In this document: in pieces, positions 7,000 through 15,503 of the stretch
Numbering within the stretch: position 1 is the stretch's first letter
Layout: every line of letters starts with the position of its first letter
Assembly (NCBI GenBank): GCA_016932165.1
Contig: JAFGDK010000124.1
Span: 1 to 49,619 of the forward strand
DNA length: 49,619 nucleotides
Reading direction: 5' to 3'
Source: Anaerolineales bacterium
Lineage (GTDB): Bacteria; Chloroflexota; Anaerolineae; Anaerolineales; UBA11579
Made by a program: the position numbers and the translations under genes
Notes under the pieces: generated by a model
The model's database searches: none
What the model was told of the DNA's origin: nothing
What the model saw: only the letters and a program-made list of their open reading frames with translations

Positions 7000-8235
7000 A
7001 TGAATACAAAAAAAACCTACTTTATTCTGTTGTTAATCCTTGGTTTGTCAATTATAGCCTGCGGCCAACTGAGCGTGGGGATAGAACCGCCTGAAGCCAC
7101 GGCGAATGAGACCCTCCCGGCATCAGAGGAGACACCAGAAACCAACGCAGCAACCCAGGGCAGCACTGATCATGTCAGGACTGAAACCGATCAGCCGGAC
7201 TACTCCGATCTGTGGGTGGAAGTGGAGGATTACCGTACAGGGTTGCGATTTGCGATCCCCTGTTTTTGGGTGGCCAATATCCCGGCGCCAGAGCAGGATC
7301 CCACCGGTCTGGGCAGCTTCTCAGTGGAAAACTTCACCCAGGAGTACATCGCTACCTTAAGGAAAGCGAGTCAGATGGTCTTTGAGATCGGTGGAGTGAA
7401 ATTTGACATTGGTTATCACCAACTTAGTGATTATGGACTTGCACCCGGTACTTCGCTGGAGGAACTGGCTGTTGCCATAGTCAACTCGGATGAAGAACAT
7501 GGCATCACTTCCACATCGCCGATGAAGGTTAACGGAGAGGAGGCACTGAAGGTTGACACATTCAGTATCTTTGGTGAAGGGCAGTTCTACCTGTTTCCTC
7601 TGTTTGAGGGCATGGTGGTGATGTTCTCTCCCTCGGATGATGAACACCCCGATATCCAGGCGATCCTGCAGTCGATGACGATTGACCTGGATGCAGATAT
7701 GGTCAAACCTTCCATCATGCCAGCAGACCCTCCCGAAGGCATGGCTGCCGCTTGCATCGGGAAAATGAACGCAGGCAGCCCGGATGAAAACCCCCTAGAG
7801 GGCACACTGGACTGCGCCGGTGTGACTGATGCCGATGCCCTGCGCTGGGTGATGTGCAACGTCCAGGACAGCTTCATCTCCCGCAATACCCAACCGCTGC
7901 TGGGATATATGGCAGACCCATTCATAATCGGGTACTGGCAGTCAGAAGGTGCTGAACGCTCCCGAGAAGATGCATTCAATGAGATTGTCAATACACACAT
8001 GCCGGTGATGGGCGGTGGGATGTCTTTCACTACCGACCAGAGCCAGTTCCCACCCCTTTTTGACATGCAAGCGGAGATGATGTTCGGTCCAGAAGACAAC
8101 CCAGCGGCAATCGTCTACAGCGAAGGCTGGGGACAGGCCGGGCAGGGCGCTGCCTTGCTCTACTTCAAAGAGAGGGCTGACGGGCGTTATGTGTTCTACG
8201 CCATGGTGATTGCCCAGGGGCATTTTGATAAGTAA
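7000..8235 (+). CDS. Lipoprotein of unknown function
   Basis: A signal peptide ends in the lipobox SIIAC, with C21 lipidated, followed by a Thr/Glu/Pro-rich linker to about residue 65. The remaining 345 residues look globular, with a repeated pattern around 70-235 of the type seen in proteins containing a surface-attached Phe/Trp-rich sandwich, then a C-terminal domain (about 270-411) rich in Gly, Met and Phe. I do not recognise a family or catalytic motif. The ribosome binding site CTGGAGAG is well placed. It has its own terminator. Confidence 0.7.
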   Translation: MNTKKTYFILLLILGLSIIACGQLSVGIEPPEATANETLPASEETPETNAATQGSTDHVRTETDQPDYSDLWVEVEDYRTGLRFAIPCFWVANIPAPEQDPTGLGSFSVENFTQEYIATLRKASQMVFEIGGVKFDIGYHQLSDYGLAPGTSLEELAVAIVNSDEEHGITSTSPMKVNGEEALKVDTFSIFGEGQFYLFPLFEGMVVMFSPSDDEHPDIQAILQSMTIDLDADMVKPSIMPADPPEGMAAACIGKMNAGSPDENPLEGTLDCAGVTDADALRWVMCNVQDSFISRNTQPLLGYMADPFIIGYWQSEGAERSREDAFNEIVNTHMPVMGGGMSFTTDQSQFPPLFDMQAEMMFGPEDNPAAIVYSEGWGQAGQGAALLYFKERADGRYVFYAMVIAQGHFDK

Positions 8236-8258
8236 ACTCATAACCGTTTGGAACATTG

Positions 8259-8288
8259 ACCAGGTCAGTTCGCTGGCCTGGTTTTTTA
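8259..8288 (+). terminator. Strong rho-independent terminator
   Basis: A 10-bp stem (8259-8268 with 8273-8282, one G-U) closed by a TTCG tetraloop is followed by six T. It ends the lipoprotein transcript. Confidence 0.92.
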
Positions 8289-8292
8289 ATCT

Positions 8293-8320
8293 GATTGGTG
8301 ATTTGTGACTTAGGATTGGG
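8293..8320. repeat. Degenerate heptad tandem repeat
   Basis: Four consecutive 7-bp units read GATTGGT, GATTTGT, GACTTAG, GATTGGG. A related run sits at 49397-49424. The pattern resembles the short tandem heptads (CCCAATC type) described in cyanobacteria. Confidence 0.5.
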
Positions 8321-8386
8321 GAAACCTCCTCGCCAATTATGATCACCCAATTCACGGAACCCCAATCACAATTCGCTCTCTTCCTA

Positions 8387-8395
8387 TGTTAGAAT
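8387..8395 (+). promoter_or_regulatory. Extended -10 for the carbamoyltransferase operon
   Basis: TGT directly precedes TAGAAT (8390-8395). No good -35 is visible at the usual distance. Transcription would start near 8402, giving a leader of about 35 nt with the ribosome binding site. Confidence 0.4.
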
Positions 8396-8436
8396 TCTGG
8401 GGCGAATCAAAACTACTTTTCAGGAGAGAATCAGGC

Positions 8437-9360
8437 ATGAAAGACTTCCTATCGGTTGGAGATTATTCCCCCCAGGCTCTTCAGGAGTTCCTTGACCTGG
8501 CTGTTGAGTTAAAGAAGGAATACCAGGAAACAGGCCGCAACGCCCCAATTTTGAAAGATAAAAAATTGGGCATGATCTTCCAGAAACCCAGTTTGCGGAC
8601 ACGAGTCTCATTTGAACGCGGCATGGAGCATCTGGGCGGCTCGGCGATGTACATCGGCCCGGCAGAGATCGGGTTGGGGAAACGCGAATCCATCGCCGAT
8701 GTGGCCCGGGTGATGGCCGGCTATGTGGACGGTGTGATGGCCCGGGTGTTTGATCACCAGCATGTGGTGGAATTTGCCAAATGGTCCAGCATTCCGGTGA
8801 TCAACGGGCTTAGTGATTACAACCATCCCTGCCAGGCGATGGCGGATGTACTTACCATCCTGGAAGAGTTTGGTGCTCTCAAGGGGACGAATGTCACCTA
8901 TGTGGGGGATGGCAATAATGTGGCTGTCTCTCTGATGCACGCCTGCACCAAGCTGGGGGCAAACTTTACGATTGCCAATCCGGAGGGGTACGGCATGCCG
9001 GAAAGCAGCATCGAAGAAGGGCGCAAATTCGCCGCCGAATCTGGCAGCCAGATCCGCTTGCTGACAGACCCGCACGAAGCTGTCAGGGATGCGGACGCGA
9101 TTTACACCGATACCTGGACGAGCATGGGACAGGAGGAGGAAGCTGCCAAACGCGAGAGAGTCTTCCCGCCGTACCAGGTCAATGAGCAGCTAATCAGCGA
9201 GGCCAGGGAGCATGTTATCGTGCTGCACTGCCTGCCAGCGCACCGCAACCATGAGATCACCGATGCAGTCGCAGACGGGCCGCACTCCCGGCTCTTCCCG
9301 CAGGCACATAACCGCATGCATGCCCAGAAAGCCATTCTGGCAAAACTGCTGGCAGACTGA
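8437..9360 (+). CDS. argF: Ornithine carbamoyltransferase
   Basis: The enzyme condenses carbamoyl phosphate with ornithine to citrulline in the arginine pathway, or runs in reverse in catabolism. The carbamoyl-phosphate loop SLRTR (52-56), the NHPCQAMAD motif, and the ornithine-binding HCLPAHR motif near the C-terminus are all present; the Cys of HCLP distinguishes it from aspartate carbamoyltransferase. The 307-aa length is normal. I chose the ATG at 8437 over an in-frame ATG at 8386 because AGGAGAG (8422-8428) precedes it and family alignment begins there. The aminotransferase gene follows after 24 bases, so both enzymes share ornithine. Confidence 0.96.
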   Translation: MKDFLSVGDYSPQALQEFLDLAVELKKEYQETGRNAPILKDKKLGMIFQKPSLRTRVSFERGMEHLGGSAMYIGPAEIGLGKRESIADVARVMAGYVDGVMARVFDHQHVVEFAKWSSIPVINGLSDYNHPCQAMADVLTILEEFGALKGTNVTYVGDGNNVAVSLMHACTKLGANFTIANPEGYGMPESSIEEGRKFAAESGSQIRLLTDPHEAVRDADAIYTDTWTSMGQEEEAAKRERVFPPYQVNEQLISEAREHVIVLHCLPAHRNHEITDAVADGPHSRLFPQAHNRMHAQKAILAKLLAD

Positions 9361-9384
9361 AATCTCAATTACAAGGGAACCTGG

Positions 9385-10587
9385 ATGAAAACACAAGATT
9401 ATATCCGCCTGGAAGAAGATTTTGGCGCGCACAACTATCACCCCCTGGATGTGGTTCTCTCACGCGGGGAGGGCGTCTGGGTCTTTGATGTGGAAGGCAA
9501 CAAATATCTGGACTGCTTGAGCGCATATTCAGCCGTCAACCAGGGGCACGTGCATCCCAAGATCTTGCAAACCCTTATTGAACAGGCTGGCAAGATCACG
9601 TTGACCTCACGCGCTTTCCGCAATGACCAGCTGCCGCTGCTATACCGGCAGCTGTCTGAAATCACTGGATATGAGATGTCGCTGCCGATGAACAGCGGCG
9701 CGGAGGCGGTGGAAACCGCCCTCAAGCTGGCCCGAAAGTGGGCTTACCAGGTCAAGGGCGTGCAAAAATATCTGGCTGAGATCATTGTATGTGACGGTAA
9801 CTTCCACGGCCGCACGATCAGCATTGTGACTTTTTCATCAGAGGATTTGTATAAGGATGATTTCGGGCCTTTCACCCCGGGGTTCAAATCTGTACCATAT
9901 GGGGATGCAGCCGCCATGGAAGCGGCGGTCACTCCCAATACCGCTGCGATCTTGGTTGAGCCGATCCAGGGGGAGGGTGGGGTGCTGATGCCTCCGGATG
10001 GCTATCTGAAGGAGCTGCGCCAGATTGCAGACAGGCATAATGTTTTGCTGATCTTCGACGAGATCCAGACCGGACTGGGACGCACCGGCAAGCTGTTTGC
10101 CCAGGAGCATGAAGGTGTGCGCGGGGATATGACGATCATCGGTAAGGCGCTATCCGGGGGGTTCTATCCGGTTTCTGCTGTATTGGCAGATAAGGAGCTG
10201 ATGGGACTTTTTACCCCGGGCGAGCATGGTTCCACCTTTGGGGGGAACCCCTTGGGGGCGGCTATCGCCAGCACAGCGCTGAAGGTGCTAGTTGAGGAGA
10301 AGTTAATCGAGAACTCTGCAGAACTGGGGGAGTATTTCATCGAGCAGCTGGCTGAGATCCCCAGCCCGCATGTCAAAGAGGTGCGCGGCCGCGGATTGCT
10401 GATTGGAGTGGAGTTGAAAGAAAGCGCTGGTGGGGCACGCCGTTTTTGCGAAGCTCTTCAGGAACGCGGCATCCTCTGCAAGGAGACTCACCAAACCGTG
10501 ATCCGCTTTGCACCTCCGCTGGTGATCAACAAAGAGACCCTCGACTGGGCGCTGCCGCATATCCGTGAAGTGCTGAATATGGCATGA
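9385..10587 (+). CDS. rocD: Ornithine aminotransferase (ornithine-oxo-acid transaminase)
   Basis: This class III PLP-dependent aminotransferase moves the delta-amino group of ornithine to 2-oxoglutarate, giving glutamate semialdehyde, which leads to proline or glutamate. The N-terminus ([19 protein letters not shown]) and the GHVHPKI segment are characteristic of ornithine transaminases. The substrate region has [10 protein letters not shown], the cofactor Asp lies in [15 protein letters not shown], and the PLP lysine is K254 in IIGKALSGG. Length 400 aa is typical. It lies 24 bases after argF and before a terminator, forming a two-gene ornithine operon. Confidence 0.95.
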   Translation: MKTQDYIRLEEDFGAHNYHPLDVVLSRGEGVWVFDVEGNKYLDCLSAYSAVNQGHVHPKILQTLIEQAGKITLTSRAFRNDQLPLLYRQLSEITGYEMSLPMNSGAEAVETALKLARKWAYQVKGVQKYLAEIIVCDGNFHGRTISIVTFSSEDLYKDDFGPFTPGFKSVPYGDAAAMEAAVTPNTAAILVEPIQGEGGVLMPPDGYLKELRQIADRHNVLLIFDEIQTGLGRTGKLFAQEHEGVRGDMTIIGKALSGGFYPVSAVLADKELMGLFTPGEHGSTFGGNPLGAAIASTALKVLVEEKLIENSAELGEYFIEQLAEIPSPHVKEVRGRGLLIGVELKESAGGARRFCEALQERGILCKETHQTVIRFAPPLVINKETLDWALPHIREVLNMA

Positions 10588-10630
10588 TGGAATAGGCCGT
10601 TGGCAGTCGGAAGTAGAAATTTTTTCGATG

Positions 10631-10660
10631 AGAAGACCAGTGCAGCGCGGTCTTCTTTTT
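10631..10660 (+). terminator. Terminator of the argF-rocD operon
   Basis: A perfect 8-bp stem (10631-10638 with 10649-10656) with a 10-nt loop runs directly into a T-tract. Confidence 0.88.
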
Positions 10661-10780
10661 ATGTAATGGCATTGGAATTTTGTTCTCTATGACCACCGGT
10701 GCCAATGCGGCTGAACCCGGTTTGAATAATGCTGCTCAACAAATAGGAATATTCAGTGCCGTTATCAGTAACCGGTGAGC

Positions 10781-10817
10781 CCGCAATTTTGCGGCGTGTA
10801 ACCACTCTTGGTATAAT
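10781..10817 (+). promoter_or_regulatory. Promoter with palindrome over the -35, mutase/meaB operon
   Basis: The -35 TTGCGG (10789-10794), a 17-bp spacer ending in TGG, and a perfect TATAAT (10812-10817) form an extended -10 promoter. The palindrome CCGCAA-TT-TTGCGG (10781-10794) covers the -35 box, so a repressor bound there would block RNA polymerase. The rest of 10661-10780 holds nothing I recognise. Confidence 0.65.
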
Positions 10818-10853
10818 CAAGTTACAGTCGCAACCAGACTGGATGGAGGTTCC

Positions 10854-11258
10854 ATGAACCAGGAAAAAATCAGGGTGATTGTAGCAAAACCAGGTTTGGA
10901 TGGGCATGACAGGGGGGCAAAAGTAGTCGCCCGAGCCCTGCGGGATGCAGGCATGGAGGTAATCTACACCGGCCTGCGCCAGACACCTGAGATGATCGCG
11001 GAAGCGGCCTTGCAGGAAGATGTGGATGCTGTTGGATTATCGGTGCTCTCAGGAGCGCATATGGCCCTGGTACCCAGAGTGCTAGAACTTCTCGCTGCGA
11101 ATGGGCAAGGTGAGGTTGGTCTTTTTCTGGGCGGGATCATTCCGGACGAAGATGTGCCCAAGTTGATGGCGATGGGAGTTGCAGGCGTGTATGGGCCAGG
11201 TACTTCCACAATCGATATTGTTCAAGATATCCGCAATTTTGTTGGGCAAAAGAAGTAA
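10854..11258 (+). CDS. Cobalamin-binding subunit of methylmalonyl-CoA mutase
   Basis: The 134-aa protein is a single B12-binding Rossmann domain. DGHDRG (16-21) supplies the lower cobalt ligand H18, followed by the LSVLSGAH and FLGGIIP loops and the C-terminal GPGTS motif that line the nucleotide tail. It matches the small subunit of split acyl-CoA mutases that interconvert succinyl-CoA and methylmalonyl-CoA; the large substrate-binding subunit is not in this window. MeaB follows immediately, which supports a mutase assignment. It could instead serve isobutyryl- or ethylmalonyl-CoA mutase. ATG at 10854 is preceded by GGAGG. Confidence 0.9.
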   Translation: MNQEKIRVIVAKPGLDGHDRGAKVVARALRDAGMEVIYTGLRQTPEMIAEAALQEDVDAVGLSVLSGAHMALVPRVLELLAANGQGEVGLFLGGIIPDEDVPKLMAMGVAGVYGPGTSTIDIVQDIRNFVGQKK

Positions 11259-12266
11259 ATGTCTGAGATTGTGCAAAAGGTGCTTGCTGGTGACCGCCTA
11301 TCCCTGACGCGGCTGCTGTCCAAAATTGAGGATGGTGCACCTGAAGGTCAGCAGGCATTGGCGGAGTTGTTCCCCCATGGCGGCCGGGCTTTTCTGATCG
11401 GTGTGACTGGCGCGCCGGGTACTGGCAAATCTTCTCTGGTAAACCAGATCGCCTATCACTACCGGCATCCAGCTGATGGGGGTGAGCTGAAAAGGGTTGC
11501 GATCGTGGCAGTCGATCCCAGCAGCCCGTTCAGTGGGGGGGCGGTGCTGGGAGATCGGATCCGGATGAATGCCCTGACCGGGGATGCGGGAGTGTTTATT
11601 CGCTCAATGGCCTCCCGCGGTTCATTGGGCGGGTTGGCATCCACCACGGCGGGGATTGTGCAAGCCTTTGATGCCGCTGGTTTTGAGATCATCCTGATCG
11701 AGACGGTTGGGGCCGGTCAGGCGGAGGTGGATATTGCGCGTTTGGCCCACACCACTGTGGTGGTTGAAGCGCCCGGCCTTGGTGATGATGTCCAGGCGAT
11801 TAAGGCAGGGATTCTTGAAATTGCAGATATTCTGGTTGTGAATAAAGCAGACCGTCCGGGTATCGAGCAGACCGAACGCGCCCTCAAGAATATGCTCCAA
11901 TTGGCCCATCCTGTCAGGCGGGATTTCACCTCGCCCTATCTGCCAGCAAGCGGGGAAGCTCTCAATGAGGCTTTGTGGATGACCCCCATCCAGCGGACAG
12001 TAGCGACTGAAGGAAGCGGTGTCTTGGAGCTGGTGGGCCTGATTGCCAAACACCGTGAACACCTTTCTTCAACGGGAGATCTGGCCCGCCGGGAACGCGC
12101 CCGTTTGGCTGCTGAACTGGATATGTTGATCCAGCTGGGGCTGGTGGAAAACTGGCAGAAGCGGCTGGGCAATGGCCAATATGAGGAGACATTGGTGGAA
12201 GTAGTTTCCCGCAGGATATCACCTGGTGAGGCGGCCAGGAAGTTGATCGGAATGGAGAGTAAGTGA
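11259..12266 (+). CDS. meaB: MeaB/ArgK-type GTPase, mutase chaperone
   Basis: This G3E-family GTPase protects and reloads B12-dependent acyl-CoA mutases. Visible motifs are Walker A GAPGTGKS (51-58), the VDPSSPFSGGAVLGDR switch, ETVGAGQAEVD and the guanine-specificity motif NKAD. Length 335 aa is typical. Older annotations call it an arginine/ornithine transport ATPase (ArgK), but its position directly after the B12-binding subunit, with the start codon immediately following that gene's stop, argues for the mutase role. The next gene begins at its stop codon. Confidence 0.94.
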   Translation: MSEIVQKVLAGDRLSLTRLLSKIEDGAPEGQQALAELFPHGGRAFLIGVTGAPGTGKSSLVNQIAYHYRHPADGGELKRVAIVAVDPSSPFSGGAVLGDRIRMNALTGDAGVFIRSMASRGSLGGLASTTAGIVQAFDAAGFEIILIETVGAGQAEVDIARLAHTTVVVEAPGLGDDVQAIKAGILEIADILVVNKADRPGIEQTERALKNMLQLAHPVRRDFTSPYLPASGEALNEALWMTPIQRTVATEGSGVLELVGLIAKHREHLSSTGDLARRERARLAAELDMLIQLGLVENWQKRLGNGQYEETLVEVVSRRISPGEAARKLIGMESK

Positions 12267-12817
12267 TGATCTATGGAGAGAGGATCAGGCTGGTAGCCAT
12301 CGAGCGAGAAGATTTGCTGCTGTTCGTCAAATGGTTTAATGACCCCGAAGTGCGCGAAGGGCTGGCCATGTATCTGCCGATGTCTTTGGCGCAGGAGGAA
12401 AAATGGTTTGAAGAGATGCTCACGCGCGATCCGAATGCCCAACCACTCAACATTGAAGCCAGGCAGGATGACGATTGGGTTAAAATCGGCAATATGGGAT
12501 TGTTTGATTTCGATCACCGTGCCAGGAGCGCTGAATTGGGAATTTCGATCGGAAATAAGGATTTTTGGAACCAGGGCTACGGCACTGAGGCGATCACCTT
12601 GCTGCTGCGACACGGGTTTGAGACCCTCAACCTGAACCGGATTATGCTGCAAGTATATGCAGATAATCCCCGGGCGATTCGATGTTATGAAAAGGCAGGA
12701 TTTGTGTATGAGGGCCGTTTGAGACAGGCGCGTTATCACAACGGCCAGTATTATGATATTCTCAATATGGGCATATTGAAGGAAGAATGGGCGCTGGGAA
12801 GGGACGTAAATGCATAA
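12266..12817 (+). CDS. GNAT-family N-acetyltransferase, RimJ/RimL-like
   Basis: The fold shows the N-terminal LVAIEREDLLLFVKWFND segment, a beta strand with ELGISIGNKDFWNQGYGTEA (acetyl-CoA pyrophosphate loop), and the C-terminal NPRAIRCYEKAGFVYEG signature of RimJ/RimL-type acetyltransferases. The substrate is unknown: ribosomal protein, other protein N-terminus or small amine. A GTG at 12263 is possible, but the ATG at 12266 overlapping the upstream TGA by one base is the more likely start. It overlaps the PRPP synthetase start by 8 bases, so translation of the operon is tightly coupled. Confidence 0.88.
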   Translation: MIYGERIRLVAIEREDLLLFVKWFNDPEVREGLAMYLPMSLAQEEKWFEEMLTRDPNAQPLNIEARQDDDWVKIGNMGLFDFDHRARSAELGISIGNKDFWNQGYGTEAITLLLRHGFETLNLNRIMLQVYADNPRAIRCYEKAGFVYEGRLRQARYHNGQYYDILNMGILKEEWALGRDVNA

Positions 12818-13793
12818 GAGTCGAGAATCAAATATTTATGGAAGGATCAAGTTATATGCCGGGCAGGGGAACCCTTCCTTGGCTGAGAAAATTGCCGAAT
12901 ACCTGGGGCAAAAGTTAAGCGGCCGTAAGATCACCGAATTTCCCAATGAGAATCTCCTGATCCAATTGGATGACAGCGCTCGGGGCCAGGATGTTTTTGT
13001 AATCCAATCCACTGGCCGACCGGTGCACCGCAATATCATGGAATTGTTGATCATGCTCCAAACCCTGCGCCTTGACTCTGCAGGACGGATTACCGCGGTA
13101 GTGCCCTATCTCACGTATGCCCGTTCCGATAAGAAGGATCAGCCGCGGGTGCCGATAACCGCCCGTCTGATCGCGGATATGATCGAGATTGCAGGCGCAG
13201 ACCGTTATATGACCCTCGACCTGCATGCTGGCCAGATCCAGGGTTTTTTCTCCATCCCGGGTGATGTGCTGACTGCATTTCATATCATCACGGATTACAT
13301 TGAGACGATCGTTAGTGATATGAAGGACCCGGTGATTGTCTCGGCTGACCTTGGATTTGCCAAAAAAGGGCGCAATTTTGCGAATGATCTGGGTTTGCCC
13401 CTTGCCTTGATCGAGAAAAGGCGGTCAAAGAGCGGTTCGAAAACTGAAGCACTCAACCTGGTTGGAAAAGTGGATGGATGTGATGTGATCCTGGTGGATG
13501 ACGAGATAGACACCGCTGGTTCAGTTTCTCAGGCAGTGGGGTTGTTGAAGAAGAAAGGAGCCCAAGAGATTACCCTGACTTGTGTACACCCGGTCTTTTC
13601 ATACCCGGCGGCAGAACGGCTGGCGAACTTGCCGATTAAGGAGATTGTCTGTACGGATACGCTGCCAATTTCTGATGAAGATTTGCATTTGTTGAAGGAT
13701 AAGCTGACGGTCCTCTCAATTGCGCCTTTGCTGGGGGAAGTGATTCTTCGGGCGCACGAAGGCCGCAGTGTGGGAGAGATGTTCAACGAGTGA
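12810..13793 (+). CDS. prs: Ribose-phosphate pyrophosphokinase
   Basis: The enzyme makes PRPP from ribose 5-phosphate and ATP for nucleotide, histidine and tryptophan synthesis. Typical features are the FPNEN segment, VVPYLTYARSDKKD, TLDLHAGQIQGFF (metal/ATP site) and the PRPP loop VDDEIDTAGS near residue 230. In most family members this loop reads DDxIDTAGT, so the final Ser and the internal Glu are mild variants. Length 327 aa is slightly above the usual 310-320. An AAGGGA ribosome binding site lies within the end of the acetyltransferase gene. Confidence 0.94.
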   Translation: MHKSRESNIYGRIKLYAGQGNPSLAEKIAEYLGQKLSGRKITEFPNENLLIQLDDSARGQDVFVIQSTGRPVHRNIMELLIMLQTLRLDSAGRITAVVPYLTYARSDKKDQPRVPITARLIADMIEIAGADRYMTLDLHAGQIQGFFSIPGDVLTAFHIITDYIETIVSDMKDPVIVSADLGFAKKGRNFANDLGLPLALIEKRRSKSGSKTEALNLVGKVDGCDVILVDDEIDTAGSVSQAVGLLKKKGAQEITLTCVHPVFSYPAAERLANLPIKEIVCTDTLPISDEDLHLLKDKLTVLSIAPLLGEVILRAHEGRSVGEMFNE

Positions 13794-13796
13794 ATG

Positions 13797-14618
13797 ATGC
13801 CTGAATTGCCGGAAGTGGAGACGATTGCCCGTAATCTTCGTGAGGGAAACTCGCAGGTCCCTTCTGTGATGGGGATGCGGGTTACAGGAGCTGAGGTGTT
13901 CTGGACGCGAACAATTGCACAGCCAGATTCCAAGGCTTTTGTGACCCTGGTGCGCGGGCAGGAAATTAGGGGTGTCTCCCGGCGGGCAAAATATCTGGTT
14001 TTTGAGCTATCAGAGGATTACATGCTGGTGCACCTGCGGATGAGCGGCGATCTGATCCTTTGTCCGGCAGGGGAGAGTTGTGCAAATCATGTTCGCATGC
14101 GATTACAACTCGATCGGGATTGGCAGCTGGATTTCAATAACCCGCGCAAGTTCGGCCGGGTGTGGCTGCTGGAAGACCCTGCTGATCTTTTTTCCAGTTT
14201 GGGGCCTGAACCTTTTGATCCAACTCTCACACCTGAAGGGTTCTTCGCCAGTCTCTCCCGCCGGAAGCGCCAGATCAAACCTTTATTGCTAGACCAGGGG
14301 TTTATTGCCGGGATGGGAAACATTTACACCGATGAAGCTCTCAACCTGGCAAAGATCCATCCCCTCACCCGGGCGGATGAGCTTGATCAGGAACAGGCTG
14401 ATCTGCTCCTGGAGAGCATCCGGCGGGTGTTGAACGATGGTATCCGGCGGAACGGGGCCAGCATCGACTGGGTTTACCAGGGGGGCGATTTTCAGAATTA
14501 TTTCAGAGTCTATCAGCGGACGGGAGAACCTTGCCCGGACTGCGGCACACCGGTGGAAAGGATCGTGGTGGGACAACGGGGGACGCATTTGTGCCCGCAG
14601 TGTCAGACCCTCGGTTAG
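13797..14618 (+). CDS. mutM: Formamidopyrimidine-DNA glycosylase
   Basis: This is a bifunctional glycosylase/lyase that removes 8-oxoguanine and ring-opened purines. The sequence begins MPELPEVET; after Met removal P2 is the Schiff-base nucleophile and E3 the catalytic acid, so the second of two adjacent ATGs (13797, not 13794) must be the start. The lysine in RRAKYLVFEL, the VHLRMSGDL segment, the helix-two-turn-helix near MGNIYTDEAL and the C-terminal zinc finger (CPDC...CPQC) are intact. It begins 3 bases after the prs stop and belongs to the same operon. Confidence 0.96.
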   Translation: MPELPEVETIARNLREGNSQVPSVMGMRVTGAEVFWTRTIAQPDSKAFVTLVRGQEIRGVSRRAKYLVFELSEDYMLVHLRMSGDLILCPAGESCANHVRMRLQLDRDWQLDFNNPRKFGRVWLLEDPADLFSSLGPEPFDPTLTPEGFFASLSRRKRQIKPLLLDQGFIAGMGNIYTDEALNLAKIHPLTRADELDQEQADLLLESIRRVLNDGIRRNGASIDWVYQGGDFQNYFRVYQRTGEPCPDCGTPVERIVVGQRGTHLCPQCQTLG

Positions 14619-14630
14619 GAGGTAGATCTT

Positions 14631-15503
14631 ATGGATGCTTTGACTTATATTGTTGCTTTTATGGCCGCGATTGTCGCGTTATGGGTGGGATATTTTATTG
14701 GAAATTTCTATCCAGTCTTAGGCAAGGCCAAAAAAATCAAGGAATCCAAGGAGTCGTTGGGGAAATCAAGCCCAGTTTTTGATTCGCTGAACCGTGCAGG
14801 TAAACGAGTGATTAACTGGCTTTTGGAACGGGAGGAAGATCCCGGAACCAATCAAAAATCAGCTTCTGATTCCGCTTTTCCAGAAGAAGTGGTGGCTGCA
14901 TCCCAGCCGGAAACGCCAAGTTCAATTGGAGTGATCGATGCGCCCGAGGGGATAGGTCTGGGGGCGTTGGTCCTCTGGCATGACCGGCGCAAGAAGAAGC
15001 TGGTTGCTCAGATTGAAGGTGAGATTGTGGACCTTGATGGTGAGGTCACCGGGGAGCAGCATGGGGATCTCTCGATGCTGCTGGTTGATTTGCAGGAACG
15101 GGTGGGTTTACCCGCCACGCTGCGGGATGCGATTGCTGCTGGCACAGACAAGGTTATGGCAGAGAAGCAGCGTCAGCGCGTATTGCCTAAAAAGGAAGAG
15201 CAGGTTAAGCCGCCCAGTTTTAATCCATTGAAGTCGATTGTCAATTATGTTCAGGCAGATATTCCAAAAATAGATTCGACAGCCAGCATCCCCGATCAGA
15301 TCAATGGGATTTTGCAGGAGATGATCGCGGGTACACCGTTGGAAAAGAGGGGGATTTCAATGGCCGAATGGCCTAACCGGGGAGCGGTCTTCATTGTTGG
15401 GGTGGAAGTATACGAGGATATTCACAAGATTCCAGACCCAGAAGTGCGTGTGGCGATTAGAGATGCAGTCAAACGCTGGGAACTCACTCAGGATGACGGG
15501 TAA
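14631..15503 (+). CDS. Conserved-looking membrane-anchored protein of unknown function
   Basis: One N-terminal membrane helix (about 5-28) is followed by a basic segment, a low-complexity Glu/Ser/Pro linker (about 68-105), a domain at about 105-170 with strands LVLWHDRRKKKLVAQIEGEI and EQHGDLSMLLVDLQ, a second linker, and a C-terminal domain ending in VRVAIRDAVKRWE. Most of the protein is probably cytoplasmic. I recognise no family. GGAGG before the ATG is strong. It lies 12 bases after mutM, and its 3' end overlaps the convergent hydrolase gene by 16 bases. Confidence 0.75.
   Translation: MDALTYIVAFMAAIVALWVGYFIGNFYPVLGKAKKIKESKESLGKSSPVFDSLNRAGKRVINWLLEREEDPGTNQKSASDSAFPEEVVAASQPETPSSIGVIDAPEGIGLGALVLWHDRRKKKLVAQIEGEIVDLDGEVTGEQHGDLSMLLVDLQERVGLPATLRDAIAAGTDKVMAEKQRQRVLPKKEEQVKPPSFNPLKSIVNYVQADIPKIDSTASIPDQINGILQEMIAGTPLEKRGISMAEWPNRGAVFIVGVEVYEDIHKIPDPEVRVAIRDAVKRWELTQDDG

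Noticed and set aside
11936-12739. 267-aa antisense frame across meaB and the acetyltransferase gene
   Set aside because: It spans two well-supported genes and their junction and has no recognisable domain or ribosome binding site.
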